From contig JAHBXG010000012.1 of assembly GCA_019636565.1 (NCBI GenBank), positions 1 through 64,000 on the forward strand: a stretch of DNA of 64,000 nucleotides, read 5' to 3'. The notes under the pieces were generated by a model. The model was not told where the DNA came from. It did not search any database and was given only the letters and a program-made list of their open reading frames with translations. The position numbers and the translations under genes were made by a program. The stretch comes from Phycisphaeraceae bacterium (lineage in GTDB: Bacteria; Planctomycetota; Phycisphaerae; Phycisphaerales; UBA1924). Below are positions 1 through 8,600 of this stretch, piece by piece. Numbering within the stretch: the first letter of the stretch is position 1; every line of letters starts with the position of its first letter.

Positions 1-857
1 TCCGCGACGATCATCTTCGGTGCCTGGCCGTTCTGTTTGGCGCTCCCGTTGCCCGCGCCATTCACCGCGGCACCCGGCGACTCGGCATCTGCCAGCGACA
101 CTTTTTTCACGCCCGGCATCGCCGCGATGACTTTCGCGGCCTCCTCAACGCGATCGGTGACGCCGACATGCAGGATGTGCCCCATCTTCGCGCGCCGGAC
201 GATTTCGTCCACCGTCCCGCTGAAGAGCAATTGCCCGCGCTCGATAATCCCCACCACATTGCACAACTCCGCGAGTTCCGGCAGGATGTGGCTGCTAATC
301 AGAATCGTCTTGCCCATGCGCCGGAGTTCTTTCAGCAACTCGCGCATCTCGATGCGGGCCCGCGGATCGAGGCCGCTGGCCGGTTCGTCCATCAGCAGAA
401 CCTTTGGGTCGTGCAGCAGCACGCGTGCCACGCTCAGCCTCTGCTGCATGCCGCGGCTAAGGCTGTTCACTTCAGCCTCGGCCTTATACGTCAAATCCGT
501 GAGTTCCAGCACGTCCCTGACAGTCTTGATCCGCTGCCCGCCGTGGATTCCGTACGACGCCGCGAAGAACTCAAGGTATTCCGTGACCACCATGTCCTCG
601 TACGCGCCCATGAAATCGGGCACGTAGCCGATCAGTGGCCGGATCTGGCGGTTCTGATAGCCAATGGTCAATCCCGCGACATTCGCTTGTCCGCTGCTCG
701 GCTTGAGCAGCGTCGCGAGGATCTTGATCGTCGTGGTTTTTCCCGCCCCGTTGGGACCAATGAAGCCGAAGCAATCGCCCTCGTTGATGATCAGGTTCAG
801 GTTGTTCAGCGCGATCAACTCGCCGTACTTCTTCGTCAGGTTGATCGTTTCGATCAT
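1..857 (-). CDS. ABC transporter ATP-binding protein (3' end cut by window)
   Basis: The nucleotide-binding subunit of an ABC transporter, read on the minus strand from the ATG at 857 and running off the window start, so about 285 codons are visible and the C-terminus is missing. Residues 34-42 form the Walker A motif GPNGAGKTT, the signature is SRGMQQRLS at about 134, and Walker B is VLLMDEPASGLD at about 156-167. The layout is that of the CcmA/NatA-type exporter ATPases, where the permease is usually encoded next to it; here that would lie outside the window. After the ATPase core the visible end becomes low-complexity (Ala/Gly/Asn), typical of a linker. The substrate cannot be told. Confidence 0.9.
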   Translation of the reverse strand, partial: MIETINLTKKYGELIALNNLNLIINEGDCFGFIGPNGAGKTTTIKILATLLKPSSGQANVAGLTIGYQNRQIRPLIGYVPDFMGAYEDMVVTEYLEFFAASYGIHGGQRIKTVRDVLELTDLTYKAEAEVNSLSRGMQQRLSVARVLLHDPKVLLMDEPASGLDPRARIEMRELLKELRRMGKTILISSHILPELAELCNVVGIIERGQLLFSGTVDEIVRRAKMGHILHVGVTDRVEEAAKVIAAMPGVKKVSLADAESPGAAVNGAGNGSAKQNGQAPKMIVA

Positions 858-952
858 GGGGGGCACGGGAGGTCTCCGCCGGACAGGCCGGCAATCGAGC
901 CGCAGAATGTAGCGAGTTCGGACGCCGGGCGTTCACAGTTCTGCGCAATCGC

Positions 953-986
953 AAAAAGACAAGCCCCGGCAGGACGCCGGGGCTTG
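953..986 (-). terminator. Intrinsic terminator after the PEP-CTERM gene
   Basis: Perfect 11-bp inverted repeat (960-970 with 976-986, loop of 5) followed on the minus strand by a T-run (complement of 953-957). It lies 29 bases downstream of the stop of the PEP-CTERM gene and separates it from the ABC gene. Confidence 0.85.
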
Positions 987-1015
987 CGAAAGTCCTAATT
1001 CCTGCCAATCGAGCC

Positions 1016-1690
1016 TTAGCGGCGACGACGAGCAGCGAGCAGGCCACCCATGCCGATCAGCGCCAGGCTGCCGGGGGTCGGAACCTGCATGGTGTAAGCA
1101 AGGAAGTTGCCGGAGGTCGAGGGTTCGCCCCAGCCGGTGGTCGCCATGTCGCTGCGGCTCAGGTGATCAACACCCGGGTCGCCGCTGCCGCCGCCCGACG
1201 TCGCAACGTCGAACAGGAGCACATCACCGAGGTTGGTGAGGCCCAGGGCAGCGCGGCTGATCGTGAACATCACGATGTTCGAACCGATCTGGCTCTGGTT
1301 GTTGTCTGTCGTGTTATCGAGGTTCCAGTTGAAACCATCCCAAGACCAGTTCTGCTGGTTCGCGCTGCCAGCGTCAACCCAAGAACCAACGTAATGGCTG
1401 ATGTTGGTCGTCAGGTTCACCGGGCGTGCCCAGGCGTTGGACGGAGTGAAATCGCTGGCGGTCGAAGCGTTGAAGTACAGCATGTACTTCGTCCAGTTCG
1501 CATAGCCGCGGGTCTCAACCTTGATGTAAATGTTCGACGCGTCGTTGTCAACGGACACCGACTTGATGTCGAGGTTCGAAAACCCGTTGTCAAACAAGTC
1601 ATTCTCTGCATCGTTGTAAACCGACGGGGCGGCTTGCGCGAGCCCGGCAGCCACGACGAGAGCCGCAGCAGCAAACAAAACGTTCTTCAT
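1016..1690 (-). CDS. Exported PEP-CTERM sorting-domain protein
   Basis: A 224-residue secreted protein of unknown role. Residues 1-20 form a signal peptide ending near AQA. The body is rich in Asn, Ser, Thr and aromatic residues, as in beta-sandwich surface proteins. The C-terminus has a PTPGS motif, a hydrophobic helix (LALIGMGGLLA) and RRRR, which is the Phycisphaerae form of the PEP-CTERM signal recognised by exosortase. It is therefore expected to be processed and attached to the surface or released. An AGGAG-type ribosome site precedes the ATG. It stands alone, with its own promoter candidate and terminator. The ligand or partner is not recognisable. Confidence 0.85.
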   Translation of the reverse strand: MKNVLFAAAALVVAAGLAQAAPSVYNDAENDLFDNGFSNLDIKSVSVDNDASNIYIKVETRGYANWTKYMLYFNASTASDFTPSNAWARPVNLTTNISHYVGSWVDAGSANQQNWSWDGFNWNLDNTTDNNQSQIGSNIVMFTISRAALGLTNLGDVLLFDVATSGGGSGDPGVDHLSRSDMATTGWGEPSTSGNFLAYTMQVPTPGSLALIGMGGLLAARRRR

Positions 1691-1810
1691 CTCTCAAATC
1701 TCCTCTCGGGATGGACCAGTCCACGCGACAGCCCCACGGGCGCGAGCGGACAGACGAGCAAAACCTGCAAATTCCGCGCGTCCCGGAGACGCTCGGCTGC
1801 ACTATTAAGG

Positions 1811-1839
1811 ATCGTAACTGCTGTAACCGCTTTCTGCAA
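1811..1839 (-). promoter_or_regulatory. Candidate sigma-70 promoter of the PEP-CTERM gene
   Basis: On the minus strand TTGCAG (1834-1839), a 17-base spacer and TACGAT (1811-1816). This would give a leader of roughly 110 bases before the ATG at 1690. Nothing else was recognised in the 276-base gap 1691-1966. Confidence 0.45.
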
Positions 1840-1966
1840 AGACTCAATTGCGGGAATTCCCGGAATTTTGCTGGCACTCCGTTATCGGAGAGTTCAGGTC
1901 AAGCCTGCTACCAGATCGAACCCGAACGCGGCGTTCAGATCGTCTTCGAGTTTCCAATGAAAACGC

Positions 1967-4147
1967 TTACAATCCCGCGAGCTCGTCCTTCACCTTTTCC
2001 GTCGGCGAAGGTTGCACCCCGAGGTAATTCAGCGCCCGCTCCATGGTTCGGCGCACCACCGGGCCGGCCACGTACGAGCCGTAATGCTGACGGGCCCGTA
2101 TCTTCGACGGCCCCGGATCGTCGATCACACAGAGCACGATCACCTTCGGTGCCTCGGCCGGGCCGCCGGCGATGAAACTCGAGTTGTACTGGTCGTCGAA
2201 GTATCCGCTCGTGCCCTTGGGCCGGCGAAGGTTCTTCCCGGGCGGGGGAGTCAACGGAATCTCCGCCGTCCCGGACTTTCCGAACATCGAGTATTTCCAC
2301 CCCGTCTCGGTTCCATGCGATGCCGTCGCGAGGTTCATTTCGATCTTCGCCGCCACGCCCTGCATGACTTCCCGCGTCAGATTGGCGATCCGCACCGGCA
2401 GAACGCGTTCGACCACTGCCCCGCGGATCTCATCCGCCGTCTGTGCCGTCAGACGCACCGGCGGCAGCGTGCCGGACAGCTCGCCCGGACGGCAGAACGC
2501 GCTGAACGCCCGCACCATCTGCAATGGAGTGACCGCCACCTCGTGACCGTACGCGACGGAGGTCTGGCTGAACTTGCTCCAGTCCTTCAACGACGTGATG
2601 ATGCCCCCCGTCTCGCCGGCGAATCCGATATTCGTCCGCCTTCCGAAACCGAATCGCACCACCGTGTCGTGCAGTTCCTTATACGTGAGCCGCTCGGCGC
2701 CCTTGATCATGCCGATGTTCGAGGAATTGATCAGCACTTCCGCCCACGTCATGGTGGCCCGCTTTGTCACGTCCTCGATGTACCTGCCGTACGAGGTGTG
2801 CCAGCGCCCGCTCTCGGTGTCGAACACCTCATCCACCCGGGCGCGGCCCAACTCGGTGATCGTCGACCACACGAACGGCTTGAAGGTCGAGCCCGGCTCG
2901 TAGATGTCCTCGATACACCGGTTCCGATGCATCGCCGGGAGCTCGTCGTTGCTCTGCTCGCGCTGGATCGTGATGTAGCGCGCCGGCGGCGGCGGTCCGT
3001 GGTCCTCGATGATCGGCTTCCTCGCGACCGGCTTCTTTGCCTTGCCTTTCCCGACCGCAACGGGTGCCTCGGTCGCTACCGGTGGCTGCGGCAGCACCTT
3101 CGCCCACGGATACGGAATCGCATCGGGAACATGGCGCACGATGTCGGTCATCGCCAGGATTTCGCCCGTGAGCGGATCGAAAATCATCAGCCGCCCGCCG
3201 GCAGAATCCGCATCGGTAATGCCTCGCTGCAGCTCCTCGACTGCGATCCGCTGTAATTCAACATCGATCGACAGGCGAACATCATCGCCCGGCGCAGCCG
3301 GTTTCACCTGGCCGGGTTCGATCCACAGCGGCTTGCCCTTGGCGTCGCGTACATACGAAATAGTTCCGCCCGTGCCGGAGAGTCGCTTGTTCAGCATCTT
3401 CTCCGCCCCGAGCACTCCAACGTGTCCAAACCCCACCAGGCCGACGATCGGAGCTACTTCCGGCCCTCCTGGATACTCACGAACCATCACCCGCTCGATG
3501 ATCACACCCTTGATCCGCGCGCTCCGCACAGCTTCCACCTGCTCTTCGGTCAGCAGGCGGCTCATCGGCAGGTACCGGATCGGCTTCAGCACAGGAGCGG
3601 GTGCTTCCGGCTCGACGCCATCTTGGGAAATCTGACGGGTCTGATCCTCGGCTGCCGCTACTGCTTCCGGGGCTCCTCGTCCGAGCGCCGCACCGAGCGC
3701 GCTGCGGATCGCGGTCCACGCCGCGATATTCCCACCCGCATCCGCGAACGGCTCCAACTTCGTTCGTAATTCTTCTCGGCGCTTGTTCTCGTTCACCCGC
3801 GAGAGAATCCGCTCCCCCACCACCTCTTCACGCTGTCCCGTCGCTCGCGCCAACTTGACAATGGCTTCGTCCATCGCCTTGAGCTGCGTCGGATCGACAA
3901 CGATGCGGTAACCGACGCTCGTCGTCGAGAGAATCCGGCCCCGCCGATCCAGCAGATCGCCACGGATCGGCAGATCTCGCCGCACGCTCACTCGCGGCTC
4001 CATTTCGTTCCGCAGGTCACTGGGCGGACGCAGCTGGAGCTGCGCCACCCGCGCCAGCAGTAGACAAAGAAGAATTGTGATGCCTCCGACCGCCACGGTC
4101 GCGATCGCGTTGATCCGCCGCTCCGATTTCATCGATTCTGTTGCCAT
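1967..4147 (-). CDS. ftsI: Division-type penicillin-binding protein (class B transpeptidase, FtsI/PBP3)
   Basis: Cross-links septal peptidoglycan in the periplasm. The 726 residues show one N-terminal membrane helix (about 13-33), a PBP dimer domain starting at the IRGDLLDRRGRIL motif (about 61), and a transpeptidase domain with the nucleophile motif STFK (S420), SSN (475-477) and KSGT (624-627). All three active-site motifs are intact. There is a Pro/Lys-rich insertion of about 40 residues (about 345-388) within the catalytic domain. The ATG at 4147 lies 7 bases after the FtsL-like gene, so the two are probably coupled. It is the last gene of the rsmH - LysM - ftsL-like - ftsI run. The usual downstream mur genes are absent. 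Confidence 0.93.
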   Translation of the reverse strand: MATESMKSERRINAIATVAVGGITILLCLLLARVAQLQLRPPSDLRNEMEPRVSVRRDLPIRGDLLDRRGRILSTTSVGYRIVVDPTQLKAMDEAIVKLARATGQREEVVGERILSRVNENKRREELRTKLEPFADAGGNIAAWTAIRSALGAALGRGAPEAVAAAEDQTRQISQDGVEPEAPAPVLKPIRYLPMSRLLTEEQVEAVRSARIKGVIIERVMVREYPGGPEVAPIVGLVGFGHVGVLGAEKMLNKRLSGTGGTISYVRDAKGKPLWIEPGQVKPAAPGDDVRLSIDVELQRIAVEELQRGITDADSAGGRLMIFDPLTGEILAMTDIVRHVPDAIPYPWAKVLPQPPVATEAPVAVGKGKAKKPVARKPIIEDHGPPPPARYITIQREQSNDELPAMHRNRCIEDIYEPGSTFKPFVWSTITELGRARVDEVFDTESGRWHTSYGRYIEDVTKRATMTWAEVLINSSNIGMIKGAERLTYKELHDTVVRFGFGRRTNIGFAGETGGIITSLKDWSKFSQTSVAYGHEVAVTPLQMVRAFSAFCRPGELSGTLPPVRLTAQTADEIRGAVVERVLPVRIANLTREVMQGVAAKIEMNLATASHGTETGWKYSMFGKSGTAEIPLTPPPGKNLRRPKGTSGYFDDQYNSSFIAGGPAEAPKVIVLCVIDDPGPSKIRARQHYGSYVAGPVVRRTMERALNYLGVQPSPTEKVKDELAGL

Positions 4148-4154
4148 GAAAGTT

Positions 4155-4733
4155 CTACCGATCGAGATCGCGTACCTTGGGCGCCGGAACCGCTGCCAAT
4201 CCCGTCGGTGAAACCTTCGCCGGATGAGGCTGCGATTTGGGTTCCGGCTTTGCCGGGGGCTTTATCGGAGACTTGGGAAGCGAGGCCCCGGCCGCTTTTT
4301 CTTTGCTCTTGTCCGCAGACTTGGCCCGGGCTTCCCCTGCATCGCCGGTCTTCGCCCCCGGCCCCTTGGTGCTCTTCACGTCCGCATGCGCCGGGGTTCG
4401 GAGCGGCTGAAACTTCTCCACCATCGGGATCGACAGGTTCATGCTCGGGCTCGCGCTCAACTCCACCGGATTGATGAGCGCGTGCATCGGCCCAAGGTTT
4501 CCTGCGAGTTGGCGGATGCGTACCGGGTTCGACAAGCCCGCGATGTCAGCCCGCATCTTCCAGAGCTTCTCGTCCGCCCGTTGTATCCGCAGTTGCGTCT
4601 GCGTCACCTCGTGCGCCGCCTGCAGACGTGCCTGCCTCATGACCAGCATGGAGAGCGCGCACAGGCCGATCGACAGCACCACCAAGCCGAGCTTGAAGAG
4701 GAGCCCGCCGCTGCCCGGCTGTTGCACGCTCAC
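4155..4733 (-). CDS. Small bitopic membrane protein in the FtsL position
   Basis: A 192-residue protein with a short cytoplasmic N-terminus, one transmembrane helix (about 12-28) and a coiled-coil-like segment right after it (about 32-65), the architecture of the divisome protein FtsL. The rest is a Lys/Pro/Ala-rich tail (about 110-192) that looks disordered and has no FtsL counterpart. The start is GTG at 4733, preceded by GGGAGG five bases upstream. Its place between rsmH and ftsI is where ftsL sits in classical dcw clusters. Sequence similarity to FtsL is weak, as is normal for this family, so the call rests on topology and position. Confidence 0.6.
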   Translation of the reverse strand: MSVQQPGSGGLLFKLGLVVLSIGLCALSMLVMRQARLQAAHEVTQTQLRIQRADEKLWKMRADIAGLSNPVRIRQLAGNLGPMHALINPVELSASPSMNLSIPMVEKFQPLRTPAHADVKSTKGPGAKTGDAGEARAKSADKSKEKAAGASLPKSPIKPPAKPEPKSQPHPAKVSPTGLAAVPAPKVRDLDR

Positions 4734-4751
4734 GCCTACCTCCCGGTTTCG

Positions 4752-5702
4752 TTAGTGGGCGGGAATCTTCAGAATGGCGCCGGCGAGCAGATCGTCTTCC
4801 GGGTCCATCTTGTTCAGCGACGCAATATCGCCCGCGCGCGATGGCGAACCCAACTGCTTTCGAGCGATGCTCGTCAGCGTGTCGCCCGGACGAACCTGGT
4901 ACGACTTCGCCTTGGATTCCTCAACCTTCGTCGCCTTCGTCTCCACCTTTGCGGCCGGCTTCGAAGCGGCGATCAATGAAGTCTTCTCCGCTTCCTTGCC
5001 CGGAATCACGATCGTCGTGCCGATCTTGATGCTGCCGCTTTCGGTCGCCTTGCCAGGATTGGCGGCGACGATCCGCTTCCACTGCGTGCCATCGTTGTAG
5101 AACTTCTTTGCGATCGCGTACAGCGAATCGCCCGAAACAACTTTGTACGTCTTCTCTCCGGCCAGCGGGGCGGCTTTGCTCGGCTCGGACTTCTTGATTT
5201 CCGCCTGCAAGATGTCGCGAGGCGTCTCACCGGCCGGTGCCATCGAACTGCCAAAGGTCGGGGTGACAGCCGAGACATCGGCGTGCTCACGGATCGAAGC
5301 GCTCAGCGAGCCCGCCCCTTCCGCGCGCCCGGATCCAAACTTTGATTCGTGCAGCCCGCCGACCTGCTGCTGCCCGATCACGACCGGCGCGCTCATCGGC
5401 ATGCCGGTGTCCATTGGCGTCACCTCGGGCGAATCAGACGCGGCAACCGCGGGCGTTGCCACTTCGACCGCCGCCGGCAGGCTGGTTGGAATCAGGTCGT
5501 CCAGGCTGCGGATGGGCGAATCCGGAACTTTGGCCACCACTTTCTGGGTGCCGCCCACGCTGGCCAGCGTCGCGGTGCGTGCCTTTGAAAGGTGGTCGCT
5601 GACCAGAATCGCAACCGTGAGGACGAGTGCGAATCCGACGATCAATGCGAGTTTGAGTTCCCGGGTCACTGCTGACGGATCCTTCCGCATGTGCGATCTC
5701 AT
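4752..5702 (-). CDS. Membrane-anchored protein with two LysM domains
   Basis: A 316-residue protein with an N-terminal transmembrane helix (about 16-38), a low-complexity linker, and two LysM peptidoglycan-binding modules, at about 184-240 (starting KTYKVVSGDSLYAIAKKF) and about 266-315 (starting KSYQVRPGDTLTSIARK). It should sit in the inner membrane and bind the cell wall. It is inserted between rsmH and the ftsL-like gene, so a role in septal wall synthesis or FtsI guidance is likely but inferred. A second in-frame ATG at 5690 could also be the start. The 143-base gap before it contains a 9-bp hairpin (5710-5731). Confidence 0.82.
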   Translation of the reverse strand: MRSHMRKDPSAVTRELKLALIVGFALVLTVAILVSDHLSKARTATLASVGGTQKVVAKVPDSPIRSLDDLIPTSLPAAVEVATPAVAASDSPEVTPMDTGMPMSAPVVIGQQQVGGLHESKFGSGRAEGAGSLSASIREHADVSAVTPTFGSSMAPAGETPRDILQAEIKKSEPSKAAPLAGEKTYKVVSGDSLYAIAKKFYNDGTQWKRIVAANPGKATESGSIKIGTTIVIPGKEAEKTSLIAASKPAAKVETKATKVEESKAKSYQVRPGDTLTSIARKQLGSPSRAGDIASLNKMDPEDDLLAGAILKIPAH

Positions 5703-5845
5703 GATCGCCGCCGCCGCAAACCTGCGGCGGCTACTCCTCTTCGTGCCTCCCGGCGCTTCCGTGCGACGAGACCGGCAAACAAAGTCCCCTCGTGCGCGCC
5801 ATTTCTGGCTCGCCGGGCATGGTAGCGGTCGGAATCACCGCGCGC

Positions 5846-6817
5846 TCAAGTGTTCAACCTGATGGCGCGAAGCCGGGCCGACCGTGCACGCGGGTTGGCA
5901 CGGATCTCCTCGTCCGAAGCGGTGATCCCGCCCCGGGCCAGATCGGTCGCCAACCCCTGCTTGCAGATATCGGCCAACACGGCCTTTACGGGTCGATCTT
6001 CGAGGCTATGAAAAGTGAGGAAGGCAATCCGGGCCCCTTTCCTGAGCCACAGTCGCTCCGAACCCACCTCTCCGCCCTGCCTTGCAGCCCCTCCGCCGGG
6101 CTTACCGGACACTCCCTTGGCGGCCCGAAGCACCTGAGAAAGCAGGGCATCGATGCTGCCAATCTCGTCGTTGACGGCGATCCGTAAGGCCTGAAACGAT
6201 TTCGTGGCCGGATCGACCCCGCTTCCGGGCCTGCGGCCGACGACGGAACGAACGATTTCTGCGAGCGCTTCGGTCGTTTGAATGGGGGCCGCCTTGCGCG
6301 ACTGGACGATCGCCTGGGCCACCCGAAATGCTGCGGGCTCTTCACCAAAGTCACGCAGGATGCGCCCAAGTTCACGTTCGGATGCGGTGTTGACGAGGTC
6401 GGCTGCCGAAAGCCCCCGAGACGGATCGAAACGCATGTCGAGCGGTCCTGCACGCATGAAGGAAAAGCCGCGGGCTGGGTCTTCTATCTGCGTGCTGGAG
6501 AAACCAAAGTCGGCGAGAATGGCGTCGGCTTGCAGGCCCGCGGATTCCATCTCGCGGGGAAGCAGGGCGAAGTTGCCGTGGAACCGGTGGACGGCAATTC
6601 CGGCGACTTGCTGAGCGACGTGTTCCGAGGCAAATTCCAAGTTGGAGGCATCGGCGTCATTCAGGATGACTCGGCCGCCGGGCTGAGCCTTGGCAGCGAG
6701 AACGGCGGCGTGGCCTCCACGACCCGCCGTGCAGTCGGCATAGGTCTCGCCGGGTTGAAGCGCCAGGACTTCTGCGACTTCACCGGGAAGGACGGGAGTA
6801 TGGATCAAACCTGACAC
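5846..6817 (-). CDS. rsmH: 16S rRNA (cytosine-1402-N4)-methyltransferase RsmH (MraW)
   Basis: Methylates N4 of C1402 in the ribosomal P-site, using S-adenosylmethionine. The 323 residues begin with the family hallmark HTPVLPGEVAEVL, followed by the SAM-binding loop DCTAGRGGHA (about 28-37). Further family motifs are ILADFGFSSTQI, the GPLDMRFDPS segment and the C-terminal FHSLEDRPVK. The start is GTG at 6817. It heads the division cluster. MraZ, which usually precedes rsmH, is not present: the next upstream gene is a pilin-like protein. Confidence 0.95.
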   Translation of the reverse strand: MSGLIHTPVLPGEVAEVLALQPGETYADCTAGRGGHAAVLAAKAQPGGRVILNDADASNLEFASEHVAQQVAGIAVHRFHGNFALLPREMESAGLQADAILADFGFSSTQIEDPARGFSFMRAGPLDMRFDPSRGLSAADLVNTASERELGRILRDFGEEPAAFRVAQAIVQSRKAAPIQTTEALAEIVRSVVGRRPGSGVDPATKSFQALRIAVNDEIGSIDALLSQVLRAAKGVSGKPGGGAARQGGEVGSERLWLRKGARIAFLTFHSLEDRPVKAVLADICKQGLATDLARGGITASDEEIRANPRARSARLRAIRLNT

Positions 6818-6915
6818 GCCCGGAGGGTACAGCGACGAGATTCGGGTTGGGTGACCCGGGAGTCAAATGAACCCGCCCCAATCCCCGCCCTCCCGGGAAG
6901 GGGGCTCCCGAGGAA

Positions 6916-7974
6916 TCAGTCGTACCAGAAATCGATGATCGAGGTGATCTGCTTAGTCGCCGGATCGATCGTGAGATTGCTTCCTTTGCCGTCGCCTCCC
7001 CAGCAGCGGAGGTAGTTGTTCTTCCGCTTGTCAACGTTGGCCGGGGTAATTCGATCGTCGTCGCGGGAGTACAACTTGCCGTCGCCGTTCTCGTCCTCGT
7101 TTGCGAAGATGTTGTCGTATTTGGAGATATCCGCTACGGCTAGCCCGGCGCCGTATTTGATCGTGAGGTTCTCGGGGTCCGGCCTGGTCTCGAACGAGAC
7201 CGAGTTGTCGTTGCGTGCGACATTGCCTTCCCAGGAGTTGCGCGCACCGTGGATGAGCAGCGAGTTTGATGCTGTTGCGGGCGTGATGTTCTTACCGCGG
7301 CGGTCGGTCGGGTCGAGAGACCACTTGCCGTTCGTGTCGAGTTTGTACCACGGACCCCGGTTGCCGAGCACGACCTGACTGGCGTCGAAGGTGGATTGCC
7401 ACATCGCGCGACGGGCACCAACAAATGGAACGATGGCGTACGAAAATCCGCCAAGTCCTGTTGTTCCTGATGCCCTCGGAATCGGAATATCGCCGCCCGG
7501 TTCATCTGGATAGCACGCGAATCCCGGGTCGAGGATCGCCTTCGCTCGTTTCGCCGGAGCGACGCCTGTCGGGTTTTTGAACTCGCAGAATGGGTCGGCC
7601 TTGATCATCTCGTTCACTTCCGCCGGGCTGACGGCAATTTCGGGGCCGAAGAAGCCGTTGTATATCAACAAGGACATGACAAAGCGGGGCACATCTTTCC
7701 CGTATTTCGTCATTTCAGTTTCGGCCGTCTGCGTGTCCGTCCCCGGGATCGTGTCGTTCAGATCGATATCGCTCGGAATCGGGTAGTTGTCTTGATTCTG
7801 CCCCGCCCAAGTAACCATGGATTGTTGGATTGAGCGAATCTGAACGCCGTCTTTGACCTGGCGATAGTTGCCATGGTGTCTTCGCCCGGTAGCAGGCAAC
7901 AACACCACAACGATGATTACCAAGATCACGATGACCGCGATCAATTCAACGAGCGTGAAAGCACGTGTGGTCAT
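6916..7974 (-). CDS. Type IV pilin / type II secretion pseudopilin-like protein
   Basis: A 352-residue protein with a class III prepilin signal: MTTRA then FTLVELIAVIVILVIIVVVLLP, cleavage expected between A5 and F6, and Glu at mature position 5. The body resembles the DUF1559-like planctomycete pseudopilins only in general style and is otherwise unrecognised. It ends with a Trp/Tyr-rich segment. The ATG at 7974 is preceded by AAGGTGGGAG; reading further upstream adds 42 residues of unlikely sequence. A perfect 11-bp hairpin lies just upstream of the ribosome site. A second, tiny prepilin is encoded 626 bases upstream on the same strand. Confidence 0.8.
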   Translation of the reverse strand: MTTRAFTLVELIAVIVILVIIVVVLLPATGRRHHGNYRQVKDGVQIRSIQQSMVTWAGQNQDNYPIPSDIDLNDTIPGTDTQTAETEMTKYGKDVPRFVMSLLIYNGFFGPEIAVSPAEVNEMIKADPFCEFKNPTGVAPAKRAKAILDPGFACYPDEPGGDIPIPRASGTTGLGGFSYAIVPFVGARRAMWQSTFDASQVVLGNRGPWYKLDTNGKWSLDPTDRRGKNITPATASNSLLIHGARNSWEGNVARNDNSVSFETRPDPENLTIKYGAGLAVADISKYDNIFANEDENGDGKLYSRDDDRITPANVDKRKNNYLRCWGGDGKGSNLTIDPATKQITSIIDFWYD

Positions 7975-7999
7975 ACTCCCACCTTTCCGGGCAGAGGTA

Positions 8000-8030
8000 C
8001 AGCGCCCGTGCCGGAACGACACGGGCGCTG
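8000..8030 (-). promoter_or_regulatory. Perfect hairpin in the leader of the pseudopilin gene
   Basis: Arms 8000-8010 and 8020-8030 are perfectly complementary (11 bp, loop of 9). There is no T-run on either side, so it is not a simple terminator. It ends about 15 bases before the ribosome site of the gene starting at 7974 and could protect the mRNA or control translation. Confidence 0.45.
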
Positions 8031-8280
8031 CGCCCGCTGCTTGTACGCCCCACGAGCCCGGCAACCCAACACCCCCACGAGCCGCCCGCCCCAAAGCCAA
8101 CCGACATCAGCACGAGATGGCACCAGCCCGCGTCAGGGCCGCGCACGGAATCACCGATCCGCTCGCTTGAGCGGAGAAACCATCGCGACCGGCGCAGGGA
8201 AACCGCTTTCGCCGGGCGCGACAGAGAGGAGGCATCAGGTTGTTGTGGCAGGGCGCTCGAACTCCGGTGCGCGGAGGAGC

Positions 8281-8480
8281 GGAAAAACGGGAGGCCAAGG
8301 CCTCAACAAGAACGCCGTGAAAACACGGAGGGATTGATTCCCCTTCGCGAATCGAACGCACGCGCGTCCTGCCGGAACAAAGCATCGGGTTGTCAACGGG
8401 CCAATCGGCCCGGTGCCCCCTACCCAGCCAAGGGGCACGCTCATCGGTTCGCTCCGACCCGATGTCGGTTCCGCAAGAAC
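8281..8480 (-). ncRNA. Candidate structured RNA (unknown class)
   Basis: On the minus strand an outer helix (8468-8473 with 8373-8378, 6 bp) and an inner helix (8457-8464 with 8383-8390, 8 bp) enclose a loop region. That region carries two neighbouring hairpins, 8413-8438 (7 bp) and 8397-8412 (6 bp). A terminator-like stem with a T-run follows at 8304-8283. It does not match the hallmarks of 6S, SRP, RNase P or tmRNA that I looked for. GC-rich DNA gives chance helices, so this is a structural hypothesis only. It could also be the 3' untranslated region of the small prepilin gene. Confidence 0.3.
8283..8304 (-). terminator. Possible intrinsic terminator upstream of the pseudopilin
   Basis: Stem of 5 bp (8300-8304 with 8291-8295, four-base loop) followed after three bases by five T on the minus strand (8287-8283). 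It would end transcripts from the small prepilin gene or from the candidate RNA. Confidence 0.4.
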
Positions 8481-8600
8481 ACCGAAGTTCATGGTGGTTG
8501 CTACTGATTGTGCAACATTTGCGTTCGGAGGCGCCCGGGTGCATTTCAAAGTGAAGAAAGCCACTTCCGGCTCGCACACCATGAAGCCCACAAACGCCGC

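Larger units (their letters stand above)
7975..8600. other. 626-base gap without a protein gene, rich in inverted repeats
   Basis: No open frame here has protein-like composition or a ribosome site. The gap holds a perfect 11-bp hairpin (8000-8030), a possible terminator on the minus strand (8283-8304), two adjacent hairpins (8397-8412 and 8413-8438), and longer-range complementary arms around them (8373-8390 with 8457-8473). It may be a long untranslated region or a small RNA gene. Confidence 0.6.

Noticed and set aside
168..998. 276-codon plus-strand frame at the window start
   Set aside because: It is the complement of the ABC ATPase gene, whose motifs are unambiguous on the minus strand.
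5710..5731. 9-bp hairpin between rsmH and the LysM gene
   Set aside because: Built from GCC repeats and lacking a T-run, so probably a composition effect rather than a terminator.
6855..6897. 8-bp inverted repeat with a 27-base loop between the pseudopilin and rsmH
   Set aside because: The loop is too long and no T-run follows; not called a terminator.
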